64,000 nucleotides of DNA from Pyropia haitanensis (GCA_008729055.1 SDUX01000002.1:2073874-2137873), one strand, 5' to 3'; numbered from the stretch's first letter, positions 42,266 through 54,519 are shown. Made by a program: numbers and translations. The notes: generated by a model from the letters alone, not told the origin.

Positions 42266-44207
42266 CACCCGCAGCGTCGGTTACCCGCACGGTCGAGCAG
42301 CTCCCTACTCACCCTGACAAGCGAGATTGCAGACAACGCCTGCCGGCGAGAGGCGCCGCCAGGGGTAGGTCTGCCGTCCACGTCGGCGGTTACCGACTCG
42401 CTGGACGCGGGGCGTGTCAGCCGGAGCGGCGGCAGCATGCGCACCCGCACCCGCCCAGGGCGGGAGCCGGCGCTGGCGCGGCGGGTGGCGCGGGCGGGGC
42501 GCAACCGCACTCGTGGGCGGGTGCGCAACGACGAGCGGCAGCGCGGCCATCGTGGCGCTCCCGCGACGGCGGCAGCCCCGTGTCGACGCACCGCCAGCGA
42601 CCGCCGCGCCGTGTGCGATCGCGCGCGCGCGGGCTGGGCGTCCGGGGTGGCGGGGCGGGGCCACCCGCCCGCACGCTCTACGCGTCCCACCCGCATCCCG
42701 CCATGCACGTCCCATCTCGCCGCTCACTCCTCCCCTCGCGCCATCCCCGCCACCCCGCCTTCTGTCGCCCGTTACGCCACATCCAAAACGGCGGCGGCAT
42801 CGGTAGGTGGGTGGACGACAAGAAGCACGAGTGCCAGACGAAGAGAAGGAAAAAAGAAACGGGCGGCCACGTGCCCGTGACCCGACACCTAAGGGGGCGG
42901 GATGCGGCATGGACAACCGTACGAGTGGAAACGGGCAGGACGGCGGGAAGGCGAGCGGTCGAGCAGGCTAGCGGGCGGGAGGGAGATTGGGCGGGAAAAC
43001 TGGCAGCGCGCAGGCGGGTAGGCGGGCAGGCGAGCGGGCGGGCACACGGGCGCGCCGGTGCGCGCGAGCGCGGGGGCGGGAAGGCGGGCGGCAGGGGCAA
43101 CCCCGGCGTCGCGCGCAGGCGGGCAGTTGGGACGGGGGCGGCGACGGCGCGGCAGACCGCGTCGCGGCGGCCCGTGGCGATCCGCTCCGTCGGGTGCTGG
43201 GGCAGCCCGTGCCGCGACGGCGGCGGCGCAGAGGCACCGGTGAGGGTCGGGACCGCGCGTCGAGCCGCGTCGGGGCACGGCTGCACTGCCGTGTGCGCCG
43301 CCGCAGCTGACCGCGAAACGGCGGCACACGCGCCCACACCGCGGGCGGCCGGCGGCGGTCATGGGCGGCGCGCTACGGCTGGTGGGGTGGTCAGTGAGGT
43401 GGGGGCGGGTGCCTATGGGGGCGGGGCGGCTCTCCTCGTGCCGCAGACCCCCTGCCAAACGCCCCCCCCGGAGCTCGGAGGGGGGGGCGGAGGCGAGGCG
43501 GGCGTGCCTGACGGCGGCAAGATCGCTCTGTCTGCGGGTCGGTGTACCCCTCCCGCTCTCGGCGGTTCAAACGCGGCAATAGATCGTCTAGATGATCTAC
43601 CCCCTCCCCCCCCCGGCCGGTGGCGGTTTGTGTTGGATCCGTGGCGGGCGGCCCCAGCGGCACGCAGACGGCCCACGCGAGCGTCCGTGGGGGCACCGGG
43701 ACGGCCATTAACAGAGGCGGGGGGTGCCGTTTTTGGCCGAGCCGCTCCTGGTCCATGCCCGCCCGCGCGCGTGACGAGAGAGCGCGCGCCGCGACGCGAG
43801 CGACTGATGTGCACGGCCGAGGCCCTCGGATGAAAAAAACTCGCGAGGAAGTGCACCGTGGCGCGCGTCAACTGTAAAGTAGACTGTGCCCAATAGCGGA
43901 TCAGAATCGGCTGAAGTCACGAGTGACAGAGCTGGGGTGGAACCAGGGTTGTCCCATTCGCGACCCAAAAACTGCCCAATCAGAGGCGATATCCATAAAA
44001 ATCTCCGTGTTCCGACCATTGACTGCCACGTGGGCAATCACTCCCTGTCGGCAGCGGCGTTGGCGGTGGCGACCGCGTCGGCGGCGGCGGCGGTGGGGCA
44101 GCGACAGCATCGCGCCCACCCCCCCCTCGCTACCCATTGCCGCCCCCTACCAGCATGGAGTGACTCCCCCTGTCCCCACCGCCCCCCCTCCGCGGTCTGG
44201 TCGTGCC
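42266..44207. other. No supported gene
   Basis: About 1.9 kb. From 42,950 to 43,150 it is a degenerate GGCGGGC-rich tract. A G-run lies at 43,480 and a C-run at 43,605. Frames of 100-650 codons are open on both strands but have shadow-type composition and conflicting coverage. From 43,860 to 44,050 composition is more balanced and stops occur in most frames. Confidence 0.35.
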
Positions 44208-44388
44208 ATGGCCACCACCGCTGCGGGGATGTTGCAGTCCGCGACGGCGATCTTGCGGCTGACTCAGCGCCCGTCGGTCGCCGCCGCGGCCGCCGCCGAC
44301 GCGCTGACGCCAGTCTTTGTGTCCCTCGGCAGTCACCGTGTGGCGGGCGTGATCGTCGCGGGCGGGATGTTGTGGACGGCCAAGTTTG
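44208..44388 (+). CDS. Possible first exon of an unrecognised gene
   Basis: ATG in a gccATGg context opens MATTAAGMLQSATAILRLTQ and continues through VFVSLGSHRVAGVIVAGGML to WTAKFG, followed by a possible donor (gtgcgg at 44389). The peptide has an amphipathic, Arg-containing start that could target mitochondria, and one short hydrophobic stretch. Downstream candidates on the same strand (44,612-45,079, ending VREQWRPFK) may be a second exon, but I cannot fix an acceptor. Unrecognised and uncertain. Confidence 0.22.
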
Positions 44389-47029
44389 GTGCGGGAGGGA
44401 GGAGGAAAGGGTGGGACAGGCGGAACTTGCAAATGGTGGTAGTGGTGATGGCAGCGGCAACCGACATGGCGGCGACGGCGGGTGGAGGAAAGGGGGAATG
44501 CACCTGCCCTCTTGGGGGCAGGAGGGCGGCGCCGGCGGAGGTCACGCCGGCGGCAGCGCGGGCGGTGTGTGGGTGCCCGCCGTGTAGCCGGCGGCGTGCA
44601 CTGCGGCGGCGGTGGCGGCGGCAGCGGCAGCGGCGGCGGTGGCGGCGGCGGCGGCAGCGGCATTGGACGCTGCGAGCGAGCACAAGCTGCGGTCTGACGT
44701 GCTCCAGGGGTGGAGGGGAGAGCGGGCGCCGTCGCCGCCGCCATCGATCCGCCCGCCCCTGCCGGCGGCGGCGGCAGTGGCGGTGGTGGTGGCGGTGGCG
44801 GGCACCGCGGCCGCGGTCCCCTCCCCCGGCGCCGCGCCGAGCACAACCGTCTTGCCGCGACGCGGTTGCCCGCCGCCGCGGCGGCCATCGCGGAAGCCGC
44901 CTGGTCCGCTGCGGCTGCCGCGCCGGCGGACGCCACCGCCACGTGCCGCGTCACCGCCGCCGCTTCCGTCGCGGCCCGCCGAACCGTCCCCTCTCCCCTC
45001 TTGTCACCGTGTTCCCCTGTCACGAGATCCAGCGGCCAGACCGCCTCGTGTGCGAGAGCAGTGGCGCCCGTTCAAATAGCCAAAAAAAAATCAAGCCGCC
45101 GGCGTCCCAACTGAGAACGGGCCCACGCGTGTGCTACAGCCCTGACAGTCCGCGTCCCGACTCGCTACCCACCGGCCCCCGCCTCCACGCGCCGTTCCCG
45201 GTCGTGACGTGCGGCGCCAAGACGCAATATCAATGGGCGGCAGATCCTTGGCGGCGTGTGTGTGTCGAGACAGTTGGCGCGGCGGTTTTGGTTTGTGTTT
45301 TCTTTGGCAGAAGAGGGGGGGGAAGAACGACGTGTGCGACGCCCGCTGGGCCGGCAGCGTGGCGCGCACGGCCAGGGGAGAGCCGCTGGAGGTTGCAGGC
45401 GACCCGGCGGCGGCGACGGCGGCCGCCGCTCGGCCGCCGATGCGCGCAGAAGGGGGGGGGAGGGGGGCGCTCGCGCCCCGGGCGGACGGCCCAGACGGAC
45501 CGATGCCGCAGCGGACGCAGTCGCGCTCACCCCCGCCCCCGTGCCGTCCCACCGGCCTTTTTTGAAATCACCCGACAAGCACCCCACCACCCACCGCAAG
45601 CAGCACCGGCCGCGCCACCCAGCGCACGCGACCCAGCGGGGCACCCTTCCCCCCCACCTGCTCCCGCGTCAGCCGGCGGCCGCCACCCGACCCGCCGTGG
45701 CGCTCGCGCCGGCGTAGCACCCCCCCCCCCCCCAAACGGGCTGCGGCACACGCCCTCACGCCAGCACCGCAGCAACATTTCGTTGGCCTGCTGCAGCTAG
45801 CTTCTGTGGCGGTAAACGCGGGACGCTTTCGCGCGGGCCGCCACCCCCTACACCGCCCCGACTCGCCGCACCCCGCCGCCGCCGCATCCCGCGCCGCCGC
45901 ACCCCGCGTCCCCACGCACCCCGCCCCGTCCCGCCGCGCGCCGGCGTCCCGCCCCGCATCCGCCGCGCTGCACGGTGCCCTACGAACCCCGCTTCCCCGC
46001 GCGCTTGCCGTCACTCGCGCCACCCACCGCCGTCCCGTGATGTCGGCGTCGGCCGCCGCCCCCCCCCGCACGCGCGCGTGGCACGAACCGCGCGGACGGC
46101 TCGGCCCAAACCGTTCCCCCCCCCCCCCCCCGCCTGCCCGCGCCCACTCACCCCGCCCGCGCGCGCGGCGCCCGCCCCGTCCGTTCGAGCACCTCCTCCC
46201 GGCGTCCCGCCACCCCCGCCTCTGGCCTCGATCCCTCGTTTCCCGCCCTCCGCCCCCCTCCCGCCCCTCGCCCCCCGGTTTCCGCCCCCGCCCCGCCCCG
46301 CCTTCCGGTTTCGCCTCTTGCACCGCGGCGGTGGGTGTCACGCGCGAGTATGCCGCGGCGGGCGCTGCCCGCCGCTGACTACCGTTCGTGACGGCGTGTC
46401 GCCGCCGCTGCCCGCTGCTCGCTGCCGTTGCCGCCGCCGCAGCCGTTGCGGCCGCAGGCGCCGTTACGGTAGCCACCGCCGAGTTGGTGGGGCGCGCGTC
46501 CTCGCCCACGCGGCGGTTGTGGCCGCCAACGGCGACGACAACATTGGCGCGCCCCAGGCCACTGCCGCGTGCGCCGTCGCGGCGGTCGGTGGCGTCGGCG
46601 GTGTCCCGGCGCACCAAGGATCGACGCGGCGACGGGCGGAGGGGCTTCCCATCACGCCTGCCGCACGCCCCCACGCTTCCACCTCTGCTGCCGCTGTCGC
46701 CACCTCCATTCCACCCCCGCGTCCACCCCGATCCGGCTGCCGCCAAGATCGCCGCACCGCCCGTCGCCTCACATGCCAACTCTGCTGTTGGTGCGACGGG
46801 CGCCGAGAGCGGCGGCGGGCGGGGTCGGGCGTGGGACGGCGGCTGGCGGGGCTCGACCGCGAAGCTGCCGCCGCTGCCGCTGCCGCCGCCATCACGTTGA
46901 CCCCGCTCCGACCCGGCGACCACGATCCGACGGCCGTGGAGGAGTGCGTTCAACCGGCGGTGCCCCCGGCCGAGCGCCGCACTTCCCACGACGGCGTCTT
47001 TTTCACGGTAGGTTCTGTGCTGTTTTCCT
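44389..47029. other. No firmly supported gene
   Basis: GGC-repeat sequence lies at 44,600-44,665 and GC-rich low complexity at 44,740-45,000. A 15-C run lies at about 45,720 and another at 46,117. On the plus strand near 46,900-46,999 the frame reading DHDPTAVEECVQPAVPPAER then SHDGVFFT ends at a possible donor (gtaggt) and looks more protein-like than its surroundings. No start, partner exon or family was found, so it is not called. Confidence 0.3.
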
Positions 47030-48330
47030 CCCTCCTCTATTGGTGTGTGCCCGCCCGCTTTTTGTGTGGTTCTGTTTTCCGCGCGTCTGCCGTCCGTTGA
47101 CTTGCAGCCTCGTTCATCTCCCTGCCGGTCCGCGCCAGGCGGTCCTTTTTGTTTTGAGGGCATGGATATCCCTGTTGCTGTCTCCCTCTTCCTGTCTGTG
47201 GGGGAGCGGGGACAGCATGCGCGGACAGAGGTGGCGTTCGAGCGCCTCCTGCTTTATCGCGCCCGCGCTGGGGAGGGGGTGTGCTGCGATGGCACTCCTT
47301 CCCTCGCGCGGCGCCACTGCCCGCTGCTGAAATACGCAGTGGGGAGAGGCGGATGTGCGAAGGGGCGGGTCGTGACCGGACGACGACGGCGGGGCGCTGC
47401 CACGGCGGCGCCTGTTTGTTTGACCGCGCCATTGCGCTCCATTGCCTGCGTGCGTGTGTGTGTGTTTGTTGCCTTTCTCCGGCGGCCTGTCTGCCTCGTC
47501 CCGGCCTGATCCACAACAGGTAGCTTCCGTCACTGGTGGCGGAGTTATTCCTGTGGCCTTTCTCTTCTTCCCGTGTGGTAGAGGGGGGGGTTTTTGGCGC
47601 GTGTGGATCGTTGTGGCGCCGCCCTTGTATCGCGCCCGCGCCATGCGGGGGGGGATCGCTTCCGCGCTCCTCCCCGCTGACGCGCGGCGCCACGGCCCAC
47701 TGCTATTACGCAGTGTGATGGGCAGGGGGCGGGGGGGATTGGCCGTCGGTGGATGGTGACGGCGCCATGCACGTCGCGGTACTGGTTGCGCTTGTCGTTT
47801 GTCTCTCGGTCGTCTTGTTGGGTGTGCTTCTCGTTTCTCGCTCTCGCCCGACCTCCGCCGACCACCGGTCTTCGCTTCCCCTTCCCGCTCCGCAACAGGT
47901 GACTCCCTTTTGTTGGGAGCATGGGCTCTCCTGTTGCTGTTCCCCCCTTTTCGTACTCGGAGGGGGGGGGTTCGGCGGATGCGGACGGCAGTGGCGTTCG
48001 AGCGCTGCCCTTGTATCGCGCCCGCGTGCCGGAGGGGGGGGGGGGGGCGCGCTCCCGCGCGCCTTCCCCTCCCCGCACGCGGCGCCACTCCCCGCTGCTG
48101 TTACGCAGCGGCATGGGGAGGGGGTGCGGGGTGGCCGGTGGTCGGTGGACGGCGACGGCGCCGCGCGCGTGCCGCGCGGTTCCTGTTCCTGGCGCACGCA
48201 TGGGGGGCGGCGGGGGGGGGGGGGGCGCCCGTAGGCCCACCCCACCCACCACTGCCCTTCGCGCGGCGCCAGCGCACGCTGCTATTACGCAGTTTGACGG
48301 CCGGGTGAGAAGGAGGGGAGGGTCGCTCAT
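47030..48330. repeat. Diverged tandem repeat of about 0.38 kb
   Basis: Three full copies and part of a fourth follow one another. The landmark gcgccac lies at about 47,311, 47,687, 48,081 and (degenerate) 48,265, and tatcgcgcccgcg lies at 47,254, 47,628 and 48,015. Each copy also has a CCTGTTGCTGT-like start, a G-run and a C/T-rich tract ending in caacag or tgcag. Copies differ by many substitutions and indels, so the duplications are old compared with the adjacent 81-bp array. Confidence 0.7.
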
Positions 48331-48533
48331 CTTCTTGATGCGCGCATGTGCGGTGGAGCGATCTTGCGCCTTGATCGTGCGACTGACAATTTTTGTTTGT
48401 TGTCCTGGGCGCTTTTCTTCTGTGACTGTGACTGGTCTGGTACTGTTTTCTGTTTTCGTCGCTGCCGTTTCTCAACCCTTCGTCGAGCTCTTCCTGTCGT
48501 CAACACTCCCCGTACCACCCCCCCCCACCGGCG

Positions 48534-48900
48534 GCGGCGAGATGTCGCTGTTGGCGGCGGCGCCGCCCCCTCCCTCCCGCCGGCGGCAAGGTGTCGCTGT
48601 TAACGGTGGCGCCTGCCGGCTGGCCGCGGCGCCCCCGCTCCGCTCCCTACGGCGGCAAGATGTCGCTTGAGGTGGAGGCGCCGGCCGGCGGGCGGCGCCT
48701 CCCCCCCACGCCGACGGCGGCAAGATGCCGCTGTTGGTGGCGGCGCGTGCCGGCCGGCGACGCCGCCCGACCTTCCCAACGAAGGCAAGTTGTCGCTGTT
48801 GGCGGTGGCACCGGCCGGCTGGCAACGCCGCTCCCCCTCGCTCCCGCCGGCGGCAAGTCGTCGGTGTTAACGGCGGCGCCTGCATGATGGCGGCGCCGCC
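48534..48900. repeat. Imperfect repeat of about 65 bp, six copies
   Basis: The core ggcggcaagatgtcgctg recurs in diverged form with tgtcgctg-like positions at about 48,543, 48,592, 48,661, 48,726, 48,791 and 48,859. The first interval is 49 bp and the rest are 65-69 bp. It directly precedes the 81-bp array but does not share its unit. Confidence 0.7.
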
Positions 48901-48998
48901 CCCCCGCCGCCGGCAGCTCCCCCCTGCCGGCGGCGTCGTCTTCCTCTTTGGGGGCGGCGCCGGCCTACTTTTGGCGCCGCCCCCCCGCCGCCGGCAGC

Positions 48999-49032
<34 letters not shown>

Positions 49033-51303
49033 CCCCCCCCTGCCGGCGGCGTCGTCTTCCTCGCGGGGGCGGCGCCGGCCTACTTTTGGCGCCGCCCCCC
49101 CGCCGCCGGCAGCTCCCCCCTGCCGGCGGCGTCGTCTTCCTCGCGGGGGGCGGCGCCGGCGTACTTTTGGCGCCGCCCCCCCGCCGCCGGCAGCTCCCCC
49201 CTGCCGGCGGCGTCGTCTTCCTCGCGGGGGCGGCGCCGGCGTACTTTTGGCGCCGCCCCCCCGCCGCCGGCAGCTCCCCCCTGCCGGCGGCGTCGTCTTC
49301 CTCGCGGGGGGCGGCGCCGGCGTACTTTTGGCGCCGCCCCCCCGCCGCCGGCAGCTCCCCCCTGCCGGCGGCGTCGTCTTCCTCGCGGGGGGCGGCGCCG
49401 GCCTACTTTTGGCGCCGCCCCCCCGCCGCCGGCAGCTCCCCCCTGCCGGCGGGGTCGTCTTCCTCGCGGGGGGCGGCGCCGGCGTACTTTTGGCGCCGCC
49501 CCCCCGCCGCCGGCAGCTCCCCCCTGCCGGCGGCGTCGTCTTCGTCGCGGGGGGCGGCGCTTGCCTACTTTTGGCGCCGCCCCCCCGCCGCCGGCAGCTC
49601 CCCCCTGCCGGCGGCGTCGTCTTCGTCGCGGGGGGCGGCGCCGGCGTACTTTTGGCGCCGCCCCCCCGCCGCCGGCAGCTCCCCCCTGTTGGCGGCGTCG
49701 TGTTCCTCGCGGGGGGCGGCGCCGGCGTACTTTTGGCGCCGCCCCCCCGCCGCCGGCAGCTCCCCCCTGCCGGCGGGGTCGTCTTCGTCGCGGGGGGCGG
49801 CGCCGGCGTACTTTTGGCGCCGCCCCCCCGCCGCCGGCAGCTCCCCTCTGCCGGCGGCGTCGTCTTCCTCGCGGGGGGCGGCGCCGGCGTACTTTTGGCG
49901 CCGCCCCCCCGCCGCCGGCAGCTCCCCCCTGCCGGCGGCGTCGTCTTCCTTGCGGGGGGCGGCGCCGGCGTACTTTTGGCGCCGCCCCCCCGCCGCCGGC
50001 AGCTCCCCCCTGCCGGCGGCGTTGTCTTCCTCGCGGGGGGCGGCGCTTGCCTACTTTTGGCGCCGCCCCCCCGCCGCCGGCAGCTCCCCCCTGCCGGCGG
50101 GGTCGTCTTCGTCGCGGGGGGCGGCGCCGGCGTACTTTTGGCGCCGCCCCCCCGCCGCCGGCAGCTCCCCCCTGCCGGCGGCGTCGTCTTCGTCGCGGGG
50201 GGCGGCGCCGGCGTACTTTTGGCGCCGCCCCCCCGCCGCCGGCAGCTCCCCCCTGCCGGCAGCGTTGTCTTCCTCGCGGGGGGCGGCGCTTGCCTACTTT
50301 TGGCGCCGCCCCCCCGCCGCCGGCAGCTCCCCCCAGCCGGCGGCGTCGTCTTCCTCTTTGGGGGCGGCGCCGGCGTACTTTTGGCGCCGCCCCCCCGCCG
50401 CCGGCAGCTCCCCTCTGCCGGCGGCGTCGTCCTCCTCGCGGGGGGCGGCGCCGGCGTACTTTTGGCGCCGCCCCCCCGCCGCCGGCAGCTCCCCTCTGCC
50501 GGCGGCGTCGTCTTCCTCTTTGGGGGCGGCGCCGGCGTACTTTTGGCGCCGCCCCCCCGCCGCCGGCAGCTCCCCCCTGCCGGCGGGGTCGTCTTCGTCG
50601 CGGGGGGCGGCGCTTGCCTACTTTTGGCGCCGCCCCCCCGCCGCCGGCAGCTCCCCCCTGCCGGCGGCGTCGTCTTCCTCTTTGGGGGCGGCGCCGGCGT
50701 ACTTTTGGCGCCGCCCCCCCGCCGCCGGCAGCTCCCCTCTGCCGGCGGGGTCGTCTTCGTCGCGGGGGGCGGCGCCGGCGTACTTTTGGCGCCGCCCCCC
50801 CGCCGCCGGCAGCTCCCCTCTGCCGGCGGCGTCGTCTTCCTCGCGGGGGGCGGCGCCGGCGTACTTTTGGCGCCGCCCCCCCGCCGCCGGCAGCTCCCCC
50901 CTGCCGGCGGGGTCGTCTTCGTCGCGGGGGGCGGCGCCGGCGTACTTTTGGCGCCGCCCCCCCGCCGCCGGCAGCTCCCCCCTGCCGGCGGCGTCGTCTT
51001 CTTCGCGGGGGGCGGCGCCGGCGTACTTTTGGCGCCGCCCCCCCGCCGCCGGCAGCTCCCCCCTGCCGGCGGCGTCGTCTTCCTTGCGGGGGGCGGCGCC
51101 GGCGTACTTTTGGCGCCGCCCCCCCGCCGCCGGCAGCTCCCCCCTGCTGGCGGGGTCGTCTTCGTCGCGGGGGGCGGCGCCGGCGTACTTTTGGCGCCGC
51201 CCCCCCGCCGCCGGCAGCTCCCCCCTGCCGGCGGGGTCGTCTTCGTCGCGGGGGGCGGCGCCGGCGTACTTTTGGCGCCGCCCGCCCGCCGCCGGCAGCT
51301 CCA
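48900..51303. repeat. 81-bp minisatellite, about 29 copies
   Basis: acttttggcgcc recurs every 80-81 bp from 49,082 to 51,268, with one more copy at 48,967 separated by a long C-run. Copies differ at a few recurrent sites (cctcgcgg, cgtcgcgg or cctttggg variants; ggcgtcg or ggggtcg; cgccggcgt or cgcttgcct). Since 81 is 27 codons, every frame repeats as a 27-residue unit, for example PPPRRRQLPPAGGVVFLAGG. An ATG at 48725 opens an 890-codon frame through the array to 51,397, but all plus frames and at least one minus frame are open, so coding is not supported. Confidence 0.93.
49000..49031. repeat. 32-C homopolymer
   Basis: An uninterrupted run of 32 C, followed by one G and eight more C, sits in the first unit of the 81-bp array in place of part of the normal unit (a 115-bp interval instead of 81). 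Confidence 0.9.
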
Positions 51304-52902
51304 ACTGTTCCCTTTTTTTTTTTATGGTAATGTGAACTCCACTCAGGAGTCGATGCGCGCCTTGCCCGTGGGGAGCCTCAGTCAGATGGGACATTGATCG
51401 CTGGCCGTGCACGTGCTACGAACAGAAGACACGCGCACCTGGGTGGGGGAGAATCGGTTTCACAGCCAGCAGCCCGGCGTGGTCGTCATAGCCGGGTAAC
51501 ATTTTGGCGGTAGCGTGATACCATTTGGCGCGGGCTAATGCGGGCCATGGCGAGCCAGGCAACCATCATCACCCCGTGGCCGCCACCGCCGTCCACGCTG
51601 TCCATAAGGCGCCGAGGCGGCATGCCGCAGCGCCGGCGCCCGGCGCGGCGCCGTGCCGGCGTCGACACCACCCCTGGCCGTCCTGCCGTCGCCAGTGTCG
51701 TTGCCGGCGTCGTTGCCCGCGTCGTCGCCGCCATCCCGCACGCCCGCCTCCCGCCGTCCTGCTCGGCAGGCGGCGCGGTCTGGGCGGCCTCGCTGGCAGC
51801 GGCCTGCCTGGACAGCGGCTGCCGCCGGGGGTCCTCCACCCTCCTCGCTCTCCCTGACCAGACAGGCACTACAGTCCGCGCGCTCTGCACAACCGAGCCG
51901 CGCCGGCATCATCGCGGTGTCGCCGGACGCCGCCTCCCAACGACAGAGTGCGGATGGCCTCTCTCGGGGCGCACTTGCACTTGGCAAGGTGAAAATAAAA
52001 CAGATGTGGCCAATCGACAACAGGTCACACATCAAGAATTCGGTAATCACCTTTTGTTAGGCGATCTCCGGGTCTTACAGTCCCAGCAATACCTGCGGGG
52101 CGATGGGACGGCGGTACTCCTGTCTTTGGCACGCGCTCCCTAGGGACGCCTGGTACGTATGGAGCTCTTTCTCGTAGCAGTCGATGTGCCGGCCCACATG
52201 GCGGCGCCTTCATACGAAGAGCCGGATGGATACCAGCGGGAGGGGGCGGGAAGTCGGCACTCTATTGGATGAGGCCGTTCAATCCCAAACAGAGTGCGTG
52301 CTTTGTGCGCCTGGTCAGGCCGTGGCCGCCTTCTGGTGTTGCCACCTACCGCGCCCACACCGGCAGCCCGCCCTAACCCCATCGTCGGCGACCGCCCGCT
52401 GCCAATGGGGAAGGCTGCAGCTGCCTGCCGCTGCCCCTGCGCCGATACCATAAACTGCTTCCATTGCGCCCGCCACCGGTCGTGCGTGCCGCCAGTGGCA
52501 TGGTTAGCCAGTGTCGCGGTTCTTGGTTGCTGTATCCTTTACGTACTGTACGCGCAGCGCGCGTGAGACCGCCTGCGGTGCCACCTCGCGTGTCTGAGGA
52601 CCGCACCGTAACCGTAATCTGCTCGTACCGGGACGCACCCCTGGGATCCTTTTGGTGCAGGGCGCGCTGCAGAGCTCCCGCCACCGTGTTGCTGTCGACG
52701 CCGCCACGCAGCGTGGCGCTCGGCGAGCATCCCTACCCGCCCCCACCCTCTTCCCGTATCGCACCTCTCCTTGGGTGTCCGCGCCCTTCCCCAGCCGGAC
52801 CCCTTTGCGCCGCTGGGATTCTTGCCGCGTCTCTGCCGCCGCGACAGAGTAGGCCCTTGCCGTTGGCGCAGACGTGCGGGGCATCTCCCGGCGGCGGGCG
52901 CC
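51304..52902. other. No supported gene
   Basis: 1.6 kb between the 81-bp array and the membrane-protein gene. A T-run follows the array (51,312-51,323). The stretch 51,960-52,170 is less GC-rich and has stops in most frames. A donor-like gtacgtatgg is at 52,151 on the plus strand but I find no exon leading to it. The last 300 bp are presumably promoter and 5' UTR. Confidence 0.35.
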
Positions 52903-54519
52903 ATGGCGGCTCCACCTGTGGCGGGCTCACACGCCCAGCCAAGGCGCCTCGTGCGTTGCGGCGTCGGTGTCGCATATGCGGTCTTGGCCACCTGCGCGGT
53001 GGCCGCCGCCGTGATGCCGCCTGCGCACGCACAGTCAACCTGCTCGGCATACCTCGACATGACATCGTTTTTCGTTCGGACGTCGCTCCAGGTGGTATGC
53101 GGGTTTATCTCCCTCTTCAATGCTCGCGCGTATCTGGTGCGGTGTGCACTCCCTGGTGGGCTCATTCGACATCGGTCGCGGAGCTTTGCAGTTTCTCACA
53201 CTTTCACCGGTGTCTTCTCTGCCGAGAGCGCTTTGTGTGGCGTGTGCCCGCTTGGATCCTCTCTCCTGCCCTTACCCTCATTCTCCTATCGCTAGGACCC
53301 CCGCAACGAGCAAGACTCAATCCCCCTCACCAACGTCCTCTTCTCCAATTCCAAGACGCCCATCACCGTCCGTGGCGGCAGCCGCCTTCTTTTCACTGTG
53401 CGTGTCGAGACGTCTGGTAACTCAACACGAAACGCTCTCGCGGCAGCCATCGTCTTTGACCTGGTCGGCGGTCGCAGCCGTCGGATCGTCACCGACACCT
53501 CATGGCGATGGTCCCCCACTGCCTCCACGGGCGGTACCCGCTCGGCGCGGCGGCACTCGGTGGCGCTGACCGAGGAGTACTACCCGTCCGACGCGCAATG
53601 GCTCACGGACGAGCCCGACGGCCGCTCGGATGACGTCCGCTGGAGCACTTTTTCCAAGACGCTCCCGCGGGGTGTGTGTGCTGGGGTCGCCCCAGGCCCG
53701 GCAAAGATCCCTGGCGTGGTTGCGGAGCGCTGCGCCGCCACTGGCGCGGGGACACCAAGAGCCCCAAAGTGGGGAACCATTGCCGCGGCGGTGCTTGGGA
53801 CGTTGACCCTGCTGTCGCTGGCGGCGGCAATAGCCGCCCTGGTGCTGCTGTGGCGCGTGCAACGGCGGTTTCCTCCGGCCGGGAAAGCGGACGCAGGTAC
53901 AGAAGAGCGCGCAACAGCAAAGCCGGCCGCTGTGGAAGGTGATGGCAGTGTTGGCGGAGGCGACGGCAGTAGTGGCAGCGGAGCAGGCGGCGGGAGCGGC
54001 GGAGGCCAAGGCGGTGGGCACCGTCCAGGTGGAGGTGGGAGTGGAAAGGGGGGCAATTCATCCGCCCCTGCAAACCCCGCAATGCCGCCTTTCTCGAGTG
54101 ACGGCAGGGGCTCGCCGCCATTTTCCCCCCCCGCCGCTCCCACCGAACCATCGCCGTGGCCGACCGTGTCCTGCATGAGCACCCTAGGAGCCCCCCTCGT
54201 GCCGCCGTCGTCGACACACGGTCAGCAGCTGTCGGACAGGGAGGTTGCAGCTGCGGCGGCGGCGGCAGCAACGGTGGTGCAGCGGGCAAGCGGCGAGCAA
54301 GCGGCAGCGGCTGCCACCCAGCAGCACCGGGACTACGGCCGTGAACCTGGGTCGACAATCTCGTCGGCGGGCCCGCCACCTCCAGGGAAGTACGTCCCGG
54401 CGTACACGCCGGGGCTCCCGTCGCCCTTGCCGATGCCACCACCCCCGCCCATGCCCATATCACTTCTGAGCCCGCAATCCAGCGTCACGGGGTTCGACAT
54501 TGCCTCAGATGCTCGATAG
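52903..54519 (+). CDS. Type I single-pass membrane protein of unknown function, two exons
   Basis: Exon 1 starts at ATG 52903 (ccATGg) and exon 2 is 53296-54519. The intron ends in gctag at 53295, and its donor is either gtatgc at 53095 (my choice) or gtggta at 53092; both keep phase 0. The product has 471 residues. Residues 1-43 are a signal peptide (charged start, hydrophobic GVAYAVLATCAVAAAV, cleavage after AHA). The ectodomain of about 180 residues contains TPITVRGGSRLLFTVRVETS, a beta-like segment, and a few Cys. A transmembrane helix follows at about 224-250 (GTIAAAVLGTLTLLSLAAAI, then AALVLLW) with a basic stop-transfer WRVQRR. The cytoplasmic tail of about 215 residues is Gly/Ser/Pro-rich. 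No known domain was recognised; topology is inferred from these signals. Confidence 0.6.

Noticed and set aside
41872..43833. 653-codon plus-strand frame leaving the array
   Set aside because: It starts inside satellite sequence and continues in Arg/Ala/Gly-rich shadow composition without any motif.
45568..47163. 531-codon minus-strand frame
   Set aside because: Non-ATG, low-complexity sequence with overlapping open frames on the other strand.
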